A DNA stretch of 51,007 nucleotides from an uncultured Mycoplasmatota bacterium (lineage in GTDB: Bacteria; Bacillota_I; Bacilli_A; RF39; UBA660). Location of the stretch: NCBI GenBank assembly GCA_900544605.1, contig UQVP01000005.1:1-51007 (forward strand), given 5' to 3'. Below are positions 33,669-43,171 of this stretch, piece after piece (positions within the stretch are counted from its first letter, which is position 1; every line of letters starts with the position of its first letter). The notes beneath the pieces are model-generated. The model had not been told where the DNA came from. It saw nothing but the letters and a program-made list of their open reading frames with translations, and did no database searches. Made by a program: the position numbers and the translations under genes.

Positions 33669-34559
33669 CTACACCTCCCTTCTAAATAAATCATTATCTA
33701 AGTCAAGTGTATCCACAAACTCAGTAATAATTTTCATCTCATTTATTGTTTTATTTTGTTCTTCTTCTAAATTTATTTTTTTAAAAATGTTAGCCTCGAA
33801 TAAATCTTTATTATTATAAAGCCCTACATGAAGACGATTATCAATAAAACATAGTAGCAAACGTCCTTTAGTTTTATCTTTCAATTCTTTTATTTTTTCC
33901 ATACAATTAGGAGTCAAAACATAAAATGCATCTAATTCATTTTGTGCATAAACTTTAAATTCTTTATTAAATTCCATATCTTCCATACTTACTTTATTAT
34001 ATTTTGTTTTTGAAAATAAACTGCCTCTTCTAGCATTATGGAAGTTTTTAGCGCACACTTGAATATTAGCTTTAAATTGCTTATTAAAATCAAATATAAA
34101 CCATTGACCTCTAAATATTGTTACATATGTTGTATGTCCTTCGTCATCAGTATGTTCTTCTTCAATATGAACATCCGCAGATTCAAAATTAATATTTTTA
34201 TATTTAGCTTTTATATAATCATTAGAATGATATCTATCACCCATATTCATCATTTGGGTTGAAGCAATAGTTTCATACGCTATACCATTTTCTGGTTTAT
34301 AATCAATATCAGTAAACATTTTTTGAAAAGAACTTAAAACCACTATTCTTTTGTATATCTTATTAAACTCTGTACGATCTTTACTTGTTAATATTGCCGT
34401 TAAAATTGTTCCAATTATAAATGCTACCATAATAATGCCAAGCTGACCTTCTGTAATATAAATTAATAATATTCCAGCTAAAACAGCTATTATAATACCT
34501 ATTACAGTCTTTTTAATAATCTTCTTTCTTAGTTCTTCTAATCTATCAAGGTCACTCAC
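33669..34559 (-). CDS. DUF3137 membrane protein
   Basis: 296 aa with two N-terminal membrane helices (about 20-40 and 42-58) and a large soluble part typical of DUF3137 (FNKIYKRIV, FRGQWFIFDFNK). LemA-DUF3137 pairs are common in Firmicutes and probably work together. The start is GTG 34559 with GGGTGTGAT upstream; extending further would add residues with no ribosome site. Confidence 0.8.
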   Translation of the reverse strand: MSDLDRLEELRKKIIKKTVIGIIIAVLAGILLIYITEGQLGIIMVAFIIGTILTAILTSKDRTEFNKIYKRIVVLSSFQKMFTDIDYKPENGIAYETIASTQMMNMGDRYHSNDYIKAKYKNINFESADVHIEEEHTDDEGHTTYVTIFRGQWFIFDFNKQFKANIQVCAKNFHNARRGSLFSKTKYNKVSMEDMEFNKEFKVYAQNELDAFYVLTPNCMEKIKELKDKTKGRLLLCFIDNRLHVGLYNNKDLFEANIFKKINLEEEQNKTINEMKIITEFVDTLDLDNDLFRREV

Positions 34560-34578
34560 TTTATCACACCCTAATAAA

Positions 34579-34607
34579 ATTTTATACAATTATATAAATA
34601 TTGTCAA
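34579..34607 (-). promoter_or_regulatory. promoter of the DUF3137-lemA operon
   Basis: TTGACA (34602-34607), 17-bp spacer, TAAAAT (34579-34584) on the minus strand. The -35 lies inside the terminator region of the ribosomal operon. Confidence 0.7.
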
Positions 34608-34608
34608 C

Positions 34609-34633
34609 AAAAAAAGATGCTTATTTTGCATCT
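34609..34633 (-). terminator. terminator of the S10-spc-alpha operon
   Basis: AGATGC / GCATCT with seven T on the minus strand, overlapping the rplQ stop codon. It is the first terminator after rpsJ, 14 kb upstream. Confidence 0.85.
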
Positions 34634-34977
34634 CCTTCTACTAATTCTAAAATTACCATTAACGCATCGTCTCCTCTACGTTCTGTTAATTTTAATATTC
34701 TTGTATAACCTCCGTTACGAGCAGCATAGCGTTTTGCTAAATCATCAAATACTTTTTTAACAGCATCATTATCATTGTGTAAGAACGCTAAGGCTTTTCT
34801 TCTTGATACTAATGATCCATCTTTTCCATATGTAATCATTTTATCAACAAATTTACGAACTTCTTTAGCACGAGTTTCAGTAGTTTCAATACGTTCGTTC
34901 ATAATTAGGTCACGAGTTAAATTTGCAAGCATACTTCTTCTATGTTTGTTAGTACGCCCTAATTTTCTATAAGCCAT
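34621..34977 (-). CDS. rplQ: 50S ribosomal protein L17
   Basis: 118 aa, MAYRKLGRTNKHRRSMLANL start and the RGDDALMVILEL end are typical. Last gene of the operon. Confidence 0.97.
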   Translation of the reverse strand: MAYRKLGRTNKHRRSMLANLTRDLIMNERIETTETRAKEVRKFVDKMITYGKDGSLVSRRKALAFLHNDNDAVKKVFDDLAKRYAARNGGYTRILKLTERRGDDALMVILELVEGDAK

Positions 34978-34995
34978 TTCATTTCCTCCTAACTA

Positions 34996-35946
34996 TTAGT
35001 CTTCATCACGGAATCTAAGTCCCATATCTTTAATTTTATCAATAACTTCTTTAAGAGATTTTTTACCTAAGTTACGAATCTTCATCATTTCAAGTTCTGA
35101 TTTTTCTGTTAAATCACCTAAAGTATTAATTCCTGCCCTTTTTAAACAGTTATAAGCTCTTACTGAGAAATCTAAATCATCAATTGATGTTTCTAATTTC
35201 TTTAATTTGCTATCTTCTTGTTTAGCATTCATAATACCTGTTACATCAGCGATTTCACTTAAATTTGTAATGATATTTAAATGTTCAATTAATATTTTAG
35301 CACTTAAAGCCATAGCTTCTTCTGGTCTAATAGCACCATTAGTTTGAACATTCATAATTAATTTATCATAATTTGCATCTTGACCAACACGAGCATTATC
35401 AACTTCATAGTTAATTCTTTCGATTGGTGAATAAAGTGCATCTATTGGAATATAACCAATCTTATTATTTTCAGTATATTTTTTATTTTCTGTAGATGGA
35501 ACATATCCACGACCATTGTCAACAATCATTTCCATATCAAGTTTTCCACCTTTTGCTAAAGTAGCAATTACTTGATCTTTGTTAACGATTTCTACATCAC
35601 TATCTGTTTCAATATCAGCTGCTGTAACAACTCTTTCTTCAGATACAGAAAGACGAATTACTTTTTGCTCTTCAGTGTGGTTCTTAACAACAACATTTTT
35701 TAAATTTAAGATAATAGATGTTACATCTTCTACTACACCATCTAATGTTTGGAATTCATGCATTGCTCCTTCAATCTTAACAGCGACAATTGCACTACCA
35801 GGCATACTAGATAACATTACTCTTCTAAGCGCATTACCAATAGTAGTACCAAATCCTCTTTCTAATGGTTCTAATTCAAATTTACCGAAATTATTATTTT
35901 CAACATAATCTGTTATTTTATATATTGGTTTTTCAAAATTTAACAT
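34996..35946 (-). CDS. rpoA: RNA polymerase alpha subunit
   Basis: 316 aa. N-terminal assembly domain (FELEPLERGFGTTIGNALRR, about 21-40) and C-terminal domain (NCLKRAGINTLGDLTEKSE, KNLGKKSLKE variant RNLGKKSLKEV) that contacts UP elements and activators. Normal length, no damage. Confidence 0.98.
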   Translation of the reverse strand: MLNFEKPIYKITDYVENNNFGKFELEPLERGFGTTIGNALRRVMLSSMPGSAIVAVKIEGAMHEFQTLDGVVEDVTSIILNLKNVVVKNHTEEQKVIRLSVSEERVVTAADIETDSDVEIVNKDQVIATLAKGGKLDMEMIVDNGRGYVPSTENKKYTENNKIGYIPIDALYSPIERINYEVDNARVGQDANYDKLIMNVQTNGAIRPEEAMALSAKILIEHLNIITNLSEIADVTGIMNAKQEDSKLKKLETSIDDLDFSVRAYNCLKRAGINTLGDLTEKSELEMMKIRNLGKKSLKEVIDKIKDMGLRFRDED

Positions 35947-35964
35947 TTAAAGCACTCCTTTCTT

Positions 35965-36348
35965 TTATCCACGTGGACGTTTTGGTGGACGACATCCATT
36001 ATGTGGTATAGGTGTTACATCAGAAATTGAAGTAACTTCAAGGCCAGCTGTTTGTAATGAACGAATTGCAGTTTCACGACCTGATCCTAATCCTTTTACA
36101 AATACTTGTACTTTTCTCATTCCCATATCAAATGCAGCTTTTCCTGCAGCTTCAGCTGACATACCAGCAGCAAATGGAGTGGATTTTTTACTTCCTTTAA
36201 ATCCTAATGTTCCAGCAGATGCCCAACTAATAGCATTACCGTCTACATCAGAAATAGTAACTATTGTATTATTAAAAGTTGAATGAATGAATGCTTTACC
36301 TTCTGGCACATTCTTTTTAACTTTACGTTTTCTTGGTTTATAAGCCAT
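35965..36348 (-). CDS. rpsK: 30S ribosomal protein S11
   Basis: 127 aa with KAFIHSTFNNTIVTISD and the C-terminal TPIPHNGCRPPKRPR, the usual signatures. Confidence 0.98.
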   Translation of the reverse strand: MAYKPRKRKVKKNVPEGKAFIHSTFNNTIVTISDVDGNAISWASAGTLGFKGSKKSTPFAAGMSAEAAGKAAFDMGMRKVQVFVKGLGSGRETAIRSLQTAGLEVTSISDVTPIPHNGCRPPKRPRG

Positions 36349-36374
36349 TTAAATAACCTCCTTTTTAGTTTGCA

Positions 36375-36740
36375 TTATTTTTTCTTATTTGCAACTACTT
36401 TACCTTTACCTTTACGAGTACGAGCATTTCTATTAGTTCTTTGTCCTCTTACAGGTAAACCTTTTTTATGACGAGTTCCTTGATATGAATTAATTTCCAT
36501 TTTTGTTTTAATATTCATATTAACTTCACGACGTAAATCACCTTCAGTTAAATATTTATTTAACTCATCACGAATACGTCCTAATTCATCGTTATCTAAC
36601 TCACCAGCTCTTTTATTAATATCGATTTTAGCATCAGCTAATACTTTGTTTGATAGGCTTCTACCAACACCATAAATATAAGTTAATGCGATTTCAATTC
36701 TCTTATTATTAGGTACATCTACACCTTTAATACGTGCCAT
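36375..36740 (-). CDS. rpsM: 30S ribosomal protein S13
   Basis: 121 aa; ARIKGVDVPNNKRIEIALTY start and RGTRHKKGLPVRGQRT-type basic end. Contacts tRNA and S19 at the head of the 30S subunit. Confidence 0.98.
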   Translation of the reverse strand: MARIKGVDVPNNKRIEIALTYIYGVGRSLSNKVLADAKIDINKRAGELDNDELGRIRDELNKYLTEGDLRREVNMNIKTKMEINSYQGTRHKKGLPVRGQRTNRNARTRKGKGKVVANKKK

Positions 36741-36754
36741 CTAAACACCTCCTA

Positions 36755-36868
36755 TTAACCTTGTCTTTGTTTGTGTTTTGGGTTTTCGCATATTACATAT
36801 ACTTTTCCCTTACGTCTAATGATTTTGCATTTATCACAAATTTTCTTTACTGATGGTCTAATTTTCAT
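36755..36868 (-). CDS. rpmJ: 50S ribosomal protein L36 (zinc type)
   Basis: 37 aa, MKIRPSVKKICDKCKIIRRK followed by GKVYVICENPKHKQRQG. Cysteines and histidine of the zinc site (CDKC ... C ... H) are all present. Sits between infA and rpsM as in other Bacilli. Confidence 0.96.
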   Translation of the reverse strand: MKIRPSVKKICDKCKIIRRKGKVYVICENPKHKQRQG

Positions 36869-36884
36869 AATTAATTCCTCCCTA

Positions 36885-37100
36885 CTATTTTCTATAGGTT
36901 ATACGCCCACGTGTTAAATCGTATGGTGATAATTCAACAGTCACTGTATCACCTGGTAAAATGCGGATATAGTTCATACGGATTTTACCAGAAACGTGAG
37001 CAATTACAGTGTGCTTATTTTCAAGCTCTACTTTGAATATTCCTCCTGGCAATACTTCTAAAACTTTACCAGTCACTTCAATTGTATCATCTTTTGCCAT
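36885..37100 (-). CDS. infA: translation initiation factor IF-1
   Basis: 71 aa, a single OB-fold (MAKDDTIEVTGKVLEVLPGG ... IRILPGDTVTVELSPYDLTR). The start is ATG 37100, with AGAGGTGAT upstream; it comes 5 bp after the map stop. Confidence 0.97.
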   Translation of the reverse strand: MAKDDTIEVTGKVLEVLPGGIFKVELENKHTVIAHVSGKIRMNYIRILPGDTVTVELSPYDLTRGRITYRK

Positions 37101-37105
37101 TAAAA

Positions 37106-37852
37106 TCACCTCTTCGTTAATATTTCATACCCATCTTCTGTTACCACTACAGTATGTTCGAAATGGGCAGAAGGCTTATCATCAGCAGTAATTACTGTCC
37201 AATCATCATCTAAAAGATAAATATCAGCTGTTCCCGCGTTAAGCATAGGTTCTACAGCAATTACCATTCCTTTTTTTAATATTGGTCCTGTTCCTTTCTT
37301 TCCATAATTTGGAACATCTGGATCTTCATGAAGTTCATTACCAATCCCATGACCTACTAATTCTTTAACTACACCTAAGTGATGCGCTAAAGCATAAGTT
37401 TCTATCGCATTACCAATATCTCCTATATGTGCGCCTTCTTTAACTTGTTTTAATCCTTCATACAAAGCCGCCTCTGTATGTTTCATTAAATGTTTTTTCT
37501 CATCTGATATATGTCCTATCGCATAAGTCCAAGCACTATCGCCGTGGTAACCTTTATAACAAGCACATATATCTAGAGTTACTATATCTCCCTCTCTTAA
37601 CTTACGGTTAGAAGCAATACCATGTACAACTTCTTCGTTTATGGATATACAGATATTAGCTGGATATCCTTCGTAATGATAACAAGAAGGAAATGCTCCT
37701 CTTTTTATGATATATTCACGAGCTAGCGAATCAATTTTTTTAGTAGTAATTCCCGGTTTTAAATATGGGCTTAAATACTTGTGAGTATCACCAACTATTT
37801 CGCCAGCTACGCGCATCAATTCTATCTCTCTTGGAGTTTTTATTGAAATCAT
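37106..37852 (-). CDS. map: methionine aminopeptidase, type I
   Basis: 248 aa, removes N-terminal Met from new proteins. Metal ligands in VTLDICACYKGYHGDSAWT (two Asp), GHGIGNELHEDP (His) and AVEPML, HFEHTVVVTEDG (two Glu) are present. Starts 2 bp after the adk stop. Confidence 0.96.
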   Translation of the reverse strand: MISIKTPREIELMRVAGEIVGDTHKYLSPYLKPGITTKKIDSLAREYIIKRGAFPSCYHYEGYPANICISINEEVVHGIASNRKLREGDIVTLDICACYKGYHGDSAWTYAIGHISDEKKHLMKHTEAALYEGLKQVKEGAHIGDIGNAIETYALAHHLGVVKELVGHGIGNELHEDPDVPNYGKKGTGPILKKGMVIAVEPMLNAGTADIYLLDDDWTVITADDKPSAHFEHTVVVTEDGYEILTKR

Positions 37853-37854
37853 AA

Positions 37855-38505
37855 TTATTCTCCTAAGATTTTTACAACTTGTTCATGTGTATATTCTGGA
37901 GTTACACTAGAATCAACATGATAAACATTACCTTTTTTCTCGTAATAACTAATTAGTGGTTCAGTTTTTTCAAGATATGATTTATATCTTTGTTCATAAA
38001 CTTCGGCGTCATCATCATCTCTGTGAGTAAGTTTAGTATTACATACATCACATAAATCATCGTTTAGTGGCTTTGGTGCAGTATTTATATTATATACTCT
38101 CCCACAACTAGGACAACTATAACGTCCACTAATTCTTGATTTAGCTATTTCTTTATCAATATCTAAAACAATTACGTATCCTAAGTCTTTATTTATCTCT
38201 TTTAAAATTTCATCATAAGCTTCAGCTTGCGCTAAATCTCGTGGAAATCCATCTAGTATATATCCATTATCACAATCTGATTGCAATATTCTATTTTTTA
38301 AAACTTTTAATACTATTTCAAATGGAACAAATTCACCTTTATTCTGATATTCTTCAATGATTGAAGCATATTCAGTACCTTGCTTTACAGCATCTCTAAG
38401 TAAATCTCCAGTTGAAATGTGAGGTATGTGAAATTGTTCCTCTAATTTTACTGCTTCTGTTCCTTTACCAGCGGCAGGAGCAGCAATTAGAATCACACTT
38501 TTCAT
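37855..38505 (-). CDS. adk: adenylate kinase (zinc-lid type)
   Basis: 216 aa. P-loop region reads APAAGKGTE (usual GPPGAGKGT, so two altered residues but the GKGT core kept). AMP-binding GFPRDLAQAEA and a four-Cys lid (CPSC ... CDVC) are intact. Starts one base after secY stop. Confidence 0.95.
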   Translation of the reverse strand: MKSVILIAAPAAGKGTEAVKLEEQFHIPHISTGDLLRDAVKQGTEYASIIEEYQNKGEFVPFEIVLKVLKNRILQSDCDNGYILDGFPRDLAQAEAYDEILKEINKDLGYVIVLDIDKEIAKSRISGRYSCPSCGRVYNINTAPKPLNDDLCDVCNTKLTHRDDDDAEVYEQRYKSYLEKTEPLISYYEKKGNVYHVDSSVTPEYTHEQVVKILGE

Positions 38506-38506
38506 A

Positions 38507-39775
38507 TTATCTTCTTCTTCCTCTAGTATAATTTCTACTTACTAATTGACTTTCAATTTGTTTATATGTTTCAAGTGCAACACCAACAACGATTAAAAGT
38601 CCAGTACCACCAATAGTAACACTTGTTGGTAAATTAGTAACCATACCAAATACTATTGGAAGTGCAGCAATAAATGTTAATCCTATAGCACCTACTACTG
38701 TTAATTTCTTTAAAACCTTTGTAATGTACTTATTTGTTTCTTCACCTGGTCTAATTCCTGGAATATATCCACCATTCTTATTCAAATTGTCAGCCATATC
38801 TTTTGGTTTAATTTGAATAAATGTATAAAAGTATGAAAAAGCAAAAATTAGTACAATATATAATATCAATCCTGTAGGTGAATTTGTTACTATCCATTTA
38901 TTAATAAATAGTGTAAATCCATCTTTTTTAATAAATTGAGCTATAATACTTGGAATTGCTAATAACGCAGATGCAAAGATTACTGGAATAACCCCTGCTG
39001 AATTTAAACGGAAAGGTAAATAATTTTGTTTGCCACCAAAAGTAGCATTTGATTTATTTGCATATTGTACTGGTATTCTTCTTTCTGCATTTTCAACAAA
39101 AACGATACCTACAACAATAATTAAATAAATTAAAACATAAATTATAAATAACACAATTCCTAATAATGTTCCTTGTACACTTGAAGCATCAACAAATCCT
39201 CCCCATGCACTAGCAAACATATTTGGCATACTAGCAATAATACCTGCCATGATTATTAATGAAATACCATTTCCCACACCTTTAGCAGTAATTTGATCTC
39301 CTAACCATAGTAAGAAACAAGTACCTGCTGTTAAGATGATTGAAAATTGCATATAATCCATTGCTGTACCATTTCCAATATAAGCAAATGAATACATATA
39401 ACCTTGAACGAATGTAAGTATAATACCTACAACTCTTGTAATTTGATTTAACTTAGCTCTACCAACTCCACCTTGTTCATTTAATTCACTTAAATATGGA
39501 ATTATATCCATAGATAATAATTGAATGATGATTGAAGCCGTAATGTATGGACCTACACCTAAAGCGAATATTGAGAAACGCTCCATAGCTCCTCCACCCA
39601 TTACATTTAAAAGTTCTAAGAAACCAAGTTGTCCAGTTAATGATTCTTTATCAATTCCTGGAACAATAATTAATGTACCTAACTTAAAGATGAATAATCC
39701 AAGTAAGGTAAATAATATTTTCGTTTGCAAATCTTTATTTTTTGGACTGAATATTTGTTTTACCGAAGCAAACAT
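38507..39775 (-). CDS. secY: preprotein translocase subunit SecY
   Basis: 422 aa, ten membrane helices, with FSIFALGVGPYITASIIIQL, IRPGEETNKYITKVL and the C-terminal SRNYTRGRRR that binds SecA/ribosome. Core of the Sec channel. Confidence 0.98.
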   Translation of the reverse strand: MFASVKQIFSPKNKDLQTKILFTLLGLFIFKLGTLIIVPGIDKESLTGQLGFLELLNVMGGGAMERFSIFALGVGPYITASIIIQLLSMDIIPYLSELNEQGGVGRAKLNQITRVVGIILTFVQGYMYSFAYIGNGTAMDYMQFSIILTAGTCFLLWLGDQITAKGVGNGISLIIMAGIIASMPNMFASAWGGFVDASSVQGTLLGIVLFIIYVLIYLIIVVGIVFVENAERRIPVQYANKSNATFGGKQNYLPFRLNSAGVIPVIFASALLAIPSIIAQFIKKDGFTLFINKWIVTNSPTGLILYIVLIFAFSYFYTFIQIKPKDMADNLNKNGGYIPGIRPGEETNKYITKVLKKLTVVGAIGLTFIAALPIVFGMVTNLPTSVTIGGTGLLIVVGVALETYKQIESQLVSRNYTRGRRR

Positions 39776-39776
39776 C

Positions 39777-40220
39777 TTAGATCACCTCAGCTTTTCCACC
39801 TAATTTTTCTATTTGTTCTTTAGCTACATTAGAAAATTTATGTGCTTTTACAACTAGTTTTTTCTCTAGTTTTCCATTTCCTAATACTTTAATTCCATCT
39901 AATTGTTTTTTTACTAATCCCATTTCTTTTAATAATTCTGGAGAAACTGTAGCTCCATCTTCAAATTTATTTAAATCACTTAAATTAATAACAGCATATT
40001 CTGTTTTAAACATTGCATTTGTAAATCCACGTTTTGGTAAACGTCTGAATAATGGTAATTGTCCACCTTCAAATCCTTGGCGAACTCCTCCACCACTACG
40101 AGCGTTTTGTCCTTTGTGACCTTTACCACTTGTTTTTCCTAATCCAGATCCAATTCCACGACCTACTCTTTTACGAGTAAATGTAGCACCTTCAGCTGGT
40201 TTCATAGTATGTAACTTCAT
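39777..40220 (-). CDS. rplO: 50S ribosomal protein L15
   Basis: 147 aa, KRVGRGIGSGLGKTSGKGHK and GFEGGQLPLFRRLPKRGF are typical. It starts one base after the rpsE stop: the rpmD (L30) gene, normally in between, is missing. Confidence 0.97.
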   Translation of the reverse strand: MKLHTMKPAEGATFTRKRVGRGIGSGLGKTSGKGHKGQNARSGGGVRQGFEGGQLPLFRRLPKRGFTNAMFKTEYAVINLSDLNKFEDGATVSPELLKEMGLVKKQLDGIKVLGNGKLEKKLVVKAHKFSNVAKEQIEKLGGKAEVI

Positions 40221-40221
40221 A

Positions 40222-40725
40222 TTATAAAATCTCCTCTACTTTTTTTCCACGAAGTTCAGCAACTTTTTCTACTGTTCTTTGTGATTTTAAAGCATCTAAT
40301 GTTGCATATGCCATATTAATTTTTGTATTACTTCCAAGTGATTTTGATAAAATGTCTTTAACTCCTGCTAACTCTAAAACTGCACGTACAGGTCCTCCTG
40401 CTTTAACTCCAGTTCCGGCAGCAGCTGGTTTTAACATAACTTTACTAGCGCTTCTAACACCAATAGCTTCATGTGGGATTGTTCCATCAACAACTGATAC
40501 TCTAACTACATTCTTTGTAGCGGCTTGAACAGCTTTCTTAATTGCATCTGGAACTTCATTTGCTTTTCCAGTACCAATTCCTACTTGCCCTTTTCTGTCA
40601 CCAACAGCAACTGTAGCAGAGAAACGGAAATGACGACCACCTTTTGTTACTTTCGTAACACGACCAATATTGATAACTTCTTCGTCGAATAATTTTGGGC
40701 GTGGTTCTCTTCTTCTATTTTCCAT
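40222..40725 (-). CDS. rpsE: 30S ribosomal protein S5
   Basis: 167 aa. The N-terminal double-stranded RNA-binding fold (INIGRVTKVTKGGRHFRFSA) and C-terminal domain (GGPVRAVLELAGVKDILSKS) are complete. Confidence 0.98.
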   Translation of the reverse strand: MENRRREPRPKLFDEEVINIGRVTKVTKGGRHFRFSATVAVGDRKGQVGIGTGKANEVPDAIKKAVQAATKNVVRVSVVDGTIPHEAIGVRSASKVMLKPAAAGTGVKAGGPVRAVLELAGVKDILSKSLGSNTKINMAYATLDALKSQRTVEKVAELRGKKVEEIL

Positions 40726-40739
40726 GTATTTTCCCTCCT

Positions 40740-41102
40740 CTAGAATTCTAATCCATTTTCGCGTGCAGCATCAGCTAATGCTTTAACACGACCATGATAT
40801 AGGTATCCACCTCTATCAAATGTTACTTTATTAATTTTTGCAGCTTTTGCACGTTTTGCAAGTAATGCTCCAACTTGTTTAGCAGCCTCTACATTTCCTC
40901 CATTTTCAAGTTTTAATTCCTTGTCAATTGAAGAAGCACTTACTAAAGTTGTTGCTGCAGCATCATCAATAATTTGTGCAAAAATGTTTTGATTTGATCT
41001 AAACACATTTAGTCTTGGAACAGAAGCAGTACCTACTACTTTAGTTCTAACACGAGCATGTCTAGCCTTACGTACATCATTACGAGATACTTTCTTTATC
41101 AT
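40740..41102 (-). CDS. rplR: 50S ribosomal protein L18
   Basis: 120 aa, 5S rRNA-binding protein with RHARVRTKVVGTASVPRLNV and the FDRGGYLYHGRVKALADAAR end. Confidence 0.98.
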   Translation of the reverse strand: MIKKVSRNDVRKARHARVRTKVVGTASVPRLNVFRSNQNIFAQIIDDAAATTLVSASSIDKELKLENGGNVEAAKQVGALLAKRAKAAKINKVTFDRGGYLYHGRVKALADAARENGLEF

Positions 41103-41124
41103 AACATTACTCTCCTTTACTTAA

Positions 41125-41655
41125 CTAAGATGCTTTCTTTCCTTCTTTACGTTGGATATGTTCATCTTTATAACGAATACCTTTACCTTTATAAGGTTCT
41201 GGTTCTCTTATTTTTCTAATGTTGGCTGCAAATTCACCAACTTGGCATTTATCAATACCTTTTACTGTTAATTCAGTATTGCTTGGTGATTCTAATGTAA
41301 TTCCAGCAGGAATTTCAACATTTACAGGATGAGAATAACCAGCTGTTACAACTAGTTCATTACCTTTTATAGCAAAACGATAACCAACACCAATTGATTC
41401 TAGTTTCTTTTCATAACCTTCTGAAACACCAATAATCATATTTTTAATATTTGCGTTAGCAGTCCCATGGAAATTTTTAAAGTTATCATTTTTTCTTGTA
41501 ACTTTTACTTCATTTCCTTCTACTACAACAGTGATATTTCTATTTACTTCTGTAGAAAGTTCTCCCTTAGGACCTTTAACACTTACAATATTACCGTTAA
41601 CTGTAACGCTAACACCTTCAGGTATTGTTAATACTCTATTACCAATACGACTCAT
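41125..41655 (-). CDS. rplF: 50S ribosomal protein L6
   Basis: 176 aa, two similar domains, IREPEPYKGKGIRYKDEHI near the end as in all L6. Confidence 0.98.
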   Translation of the reverse strand: MSRIGNRVLTIPEGVSVTVNGNIVSVKGPKGELSTEVNRNITVVVEGNEVKVTRKNDNFKNFHGTANANIKNMIIGVSEGYEKKLESIGVGYRFAIKGNELVVTAGYSHPVNVEIPAGITLESPSNTELTVKGIDKCQVGEFAANIRKIREPEPYKGKGIRYKDEHIQRKEGKKAS

Positions 41656-41673
41656 ATTAATCCTCCTATCTTT

Positions 41674-42069
41674 CTACCATATATATGCTAAAACTTCTCC
41701 ACCAAGTGATTCTTTACGAGCTTGTTTGTCAGTCATAACTCCTTTTGAAGTAGAAACGATTGCAATTCCAAGTCCATTTAATACACGTGGTAATTCTTCA
41801 GCTTTTGCATAAACACGTAATCCTGGTTTAGAAATTCTTTTAAGTCCAGTAATTACTCTTTCTTTCTTATCACTATATTTTAAGTATAATACTATAATAC
41901 TTTGAACTTCGTTCTTTTTAACTTTATAATCAGCTATGAAACCTTCTTCTTTAAGTATTCTAGCAATTTCTAATTTTAATTTTGAAGCGGGTACTTCAAC
42001 TTCTTTGTATCGCATTTGATTAGCATTACGAATTCTTGTAAGCATATCTGCGATTGGATCTGTTACCAT
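41674..42069 (-). CDS. rpsH: 30S ribosomal protein S8
   Basis: 131 aa, MVTDPIADMLTRIRNANQMR and STSKGVMTDKQARKESLGGE. Binds 16S and, in many bacteria, spc mRNA. Confidence 0.98.
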   Translation of the reverse strand: MVTDPIADMLTRIRNANQMRYKEVEVPASKLKLEIARILKEEGFIADYKVKKNEVQSIIVLYLKYSDKKERVITGLKRISKPGLRVYAKAEELPRVLNGLGIAIVSTSKGVMTDKQARKESLGGEVLAYIW

Positions 42070-42087
42070 ATATATCCTCCCTTCATC

Positions 42088-42273
42088 CTACCAGCTAGAT
42101 TTTCTAACCCCTGGTATTTGTCCTTTATAAGCTAGTTCTCTAAAACAAATACGGCAAATTCCATATTTTCTAAGTACAGCATGAGGTCTACCGCATCTTT
42201 CACAACGAGTATATTCACGTACTTTGAATTTTGGTTTACGACTAGCTTTTATAATCATGCTTTTCTTAGCCAT
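42088..42273 (-). CDS. rpsN: 30S ribosomal protein S14, zinc type
   Basis: 61 aa with two zinc pairs (CERC, CRIC), the short C+ form; no zinc-free paralogue is in this window. Confidence 0.98.
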   Translation of the reverse strand: MAKKSMIIKASRKPKFKVREYTRCERCGRPHAVLRKYGICRICFRELAYKGQIPGVRKSSW

Positions 42274-42291
42274 AATATCCTCCTAATTAAA

Positions 42292-42831
42292 TTACTTTTT
42301 GAATGGCATACCGAATGCAGCTAATAAATCATAAGCTTCTTCGTTAGTTTTTGCTGTTGTAACAAAAACAATATCCATGCCGCGTACTTTAACAACATTA
42401 TCATATTCTATTTCTGAGAAAATCAATTGTTCAGTTAATCCTAAAGTATAGTTTCCTCTTCCATCAAATGCTTTTGGAGATACACCTCTAAAATCACGAA
42501 CACGTGGTAATGTAATACTAATTAATTTATCTAAAAAGTTATACATATTTTCTCCACGAAGTGTTACTTTGCAACCAATTGCTTGACCTTCTCTAACTTT
42601 AAATCCAGCAATAGCTTTTTTAGCTTTTGTAGCAACTGGTTTTTGTCCTGTAATAATTTCTAAGTCAGCCATAGCAGCTTCTAATAATTTAGCATTAGTT
42701 GTTGCATCACCAACACCCATATTAACAACTATTTTATCTAACTTTGGAACCTCAGTTACACTTTTATAATTATGTTTTTCTCTTAAACTAGGTACAATTT
42801 CTGATACATATTTTTCCTTTAGGCGGTTCAT
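42292..42831 (-). CDS. rplE: 50S ribosomal protein L5
   Basis: 179 aa, VVNMGVGDATTNAKLLEAA, GQKPVATKAKKAIAGFKVRE and DIVFVTTAKTNEEAYDLL. 5S rRNA and tRNA contact protein. Confidence 0.98.
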   Translation of the reverse strand: MNRLKEKYVSEIVPSLREKHNYKSVTEVPKLDKIVVNMGVGDATTNAKLLEAAMADLEIITGQKPVATKAKKAIAGFKVREGQAIGCKVTLRGENMYNFLDKLISITLPRVRDFRGVSPKAFDGRGNYTLGLTEQLIFSEIEYDNVVKVRGMDIVFVTTAKTNEEAYDLLAAFGMPFKK

Positions 42832-42848
42832 ATATACCCTCCTTCCAA

Positions 42849-43157
42849 TTAATCAAGGTTTTCATTAGATTTCTTAGAAACTCTAACTTTTTTACCTTTT
42901 TTATCAGTTGTATGACCAACTCTAGTTCTTTTATTTGTTTTTGGATCAATCATCATCACATTAGAAGCATGAATTGGAGCTTCCATTTCAATAATTGAAC
43001 CTGCAGTTTGTCCATTAGGTTTAACATGTTTTTTAACAATATTTGCACCTTCAACAACTACTTTATTTGAACATTTTAGTACTCTTGTTATTTTTCCTTC
43101 TTTACCTTTAGAAGAACCTGCAATAACAACTACTTTATCTCCTTGTTTAAAGTTCAT
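42849..43157 (-). CDS. rplX: 50S ribosomal protein L24
   Basis: 102 aa; KOW motif GDKVVVIAGSSKGKEGKITR (about 6-25). Confidence 0.98.
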   Translation of the reverse strand: MNFKQGDKVVVIAGSSKGKEGKITRVLKCSNKVVVEGANIVKKHVKPNGQTAGSIIEMEAPIHASNVMMIDPKTNKRTRVGHTTDKKGKKVRVSKKSNENLD

Positions 43158-43171
43158 ATTCTACCTCCAAC

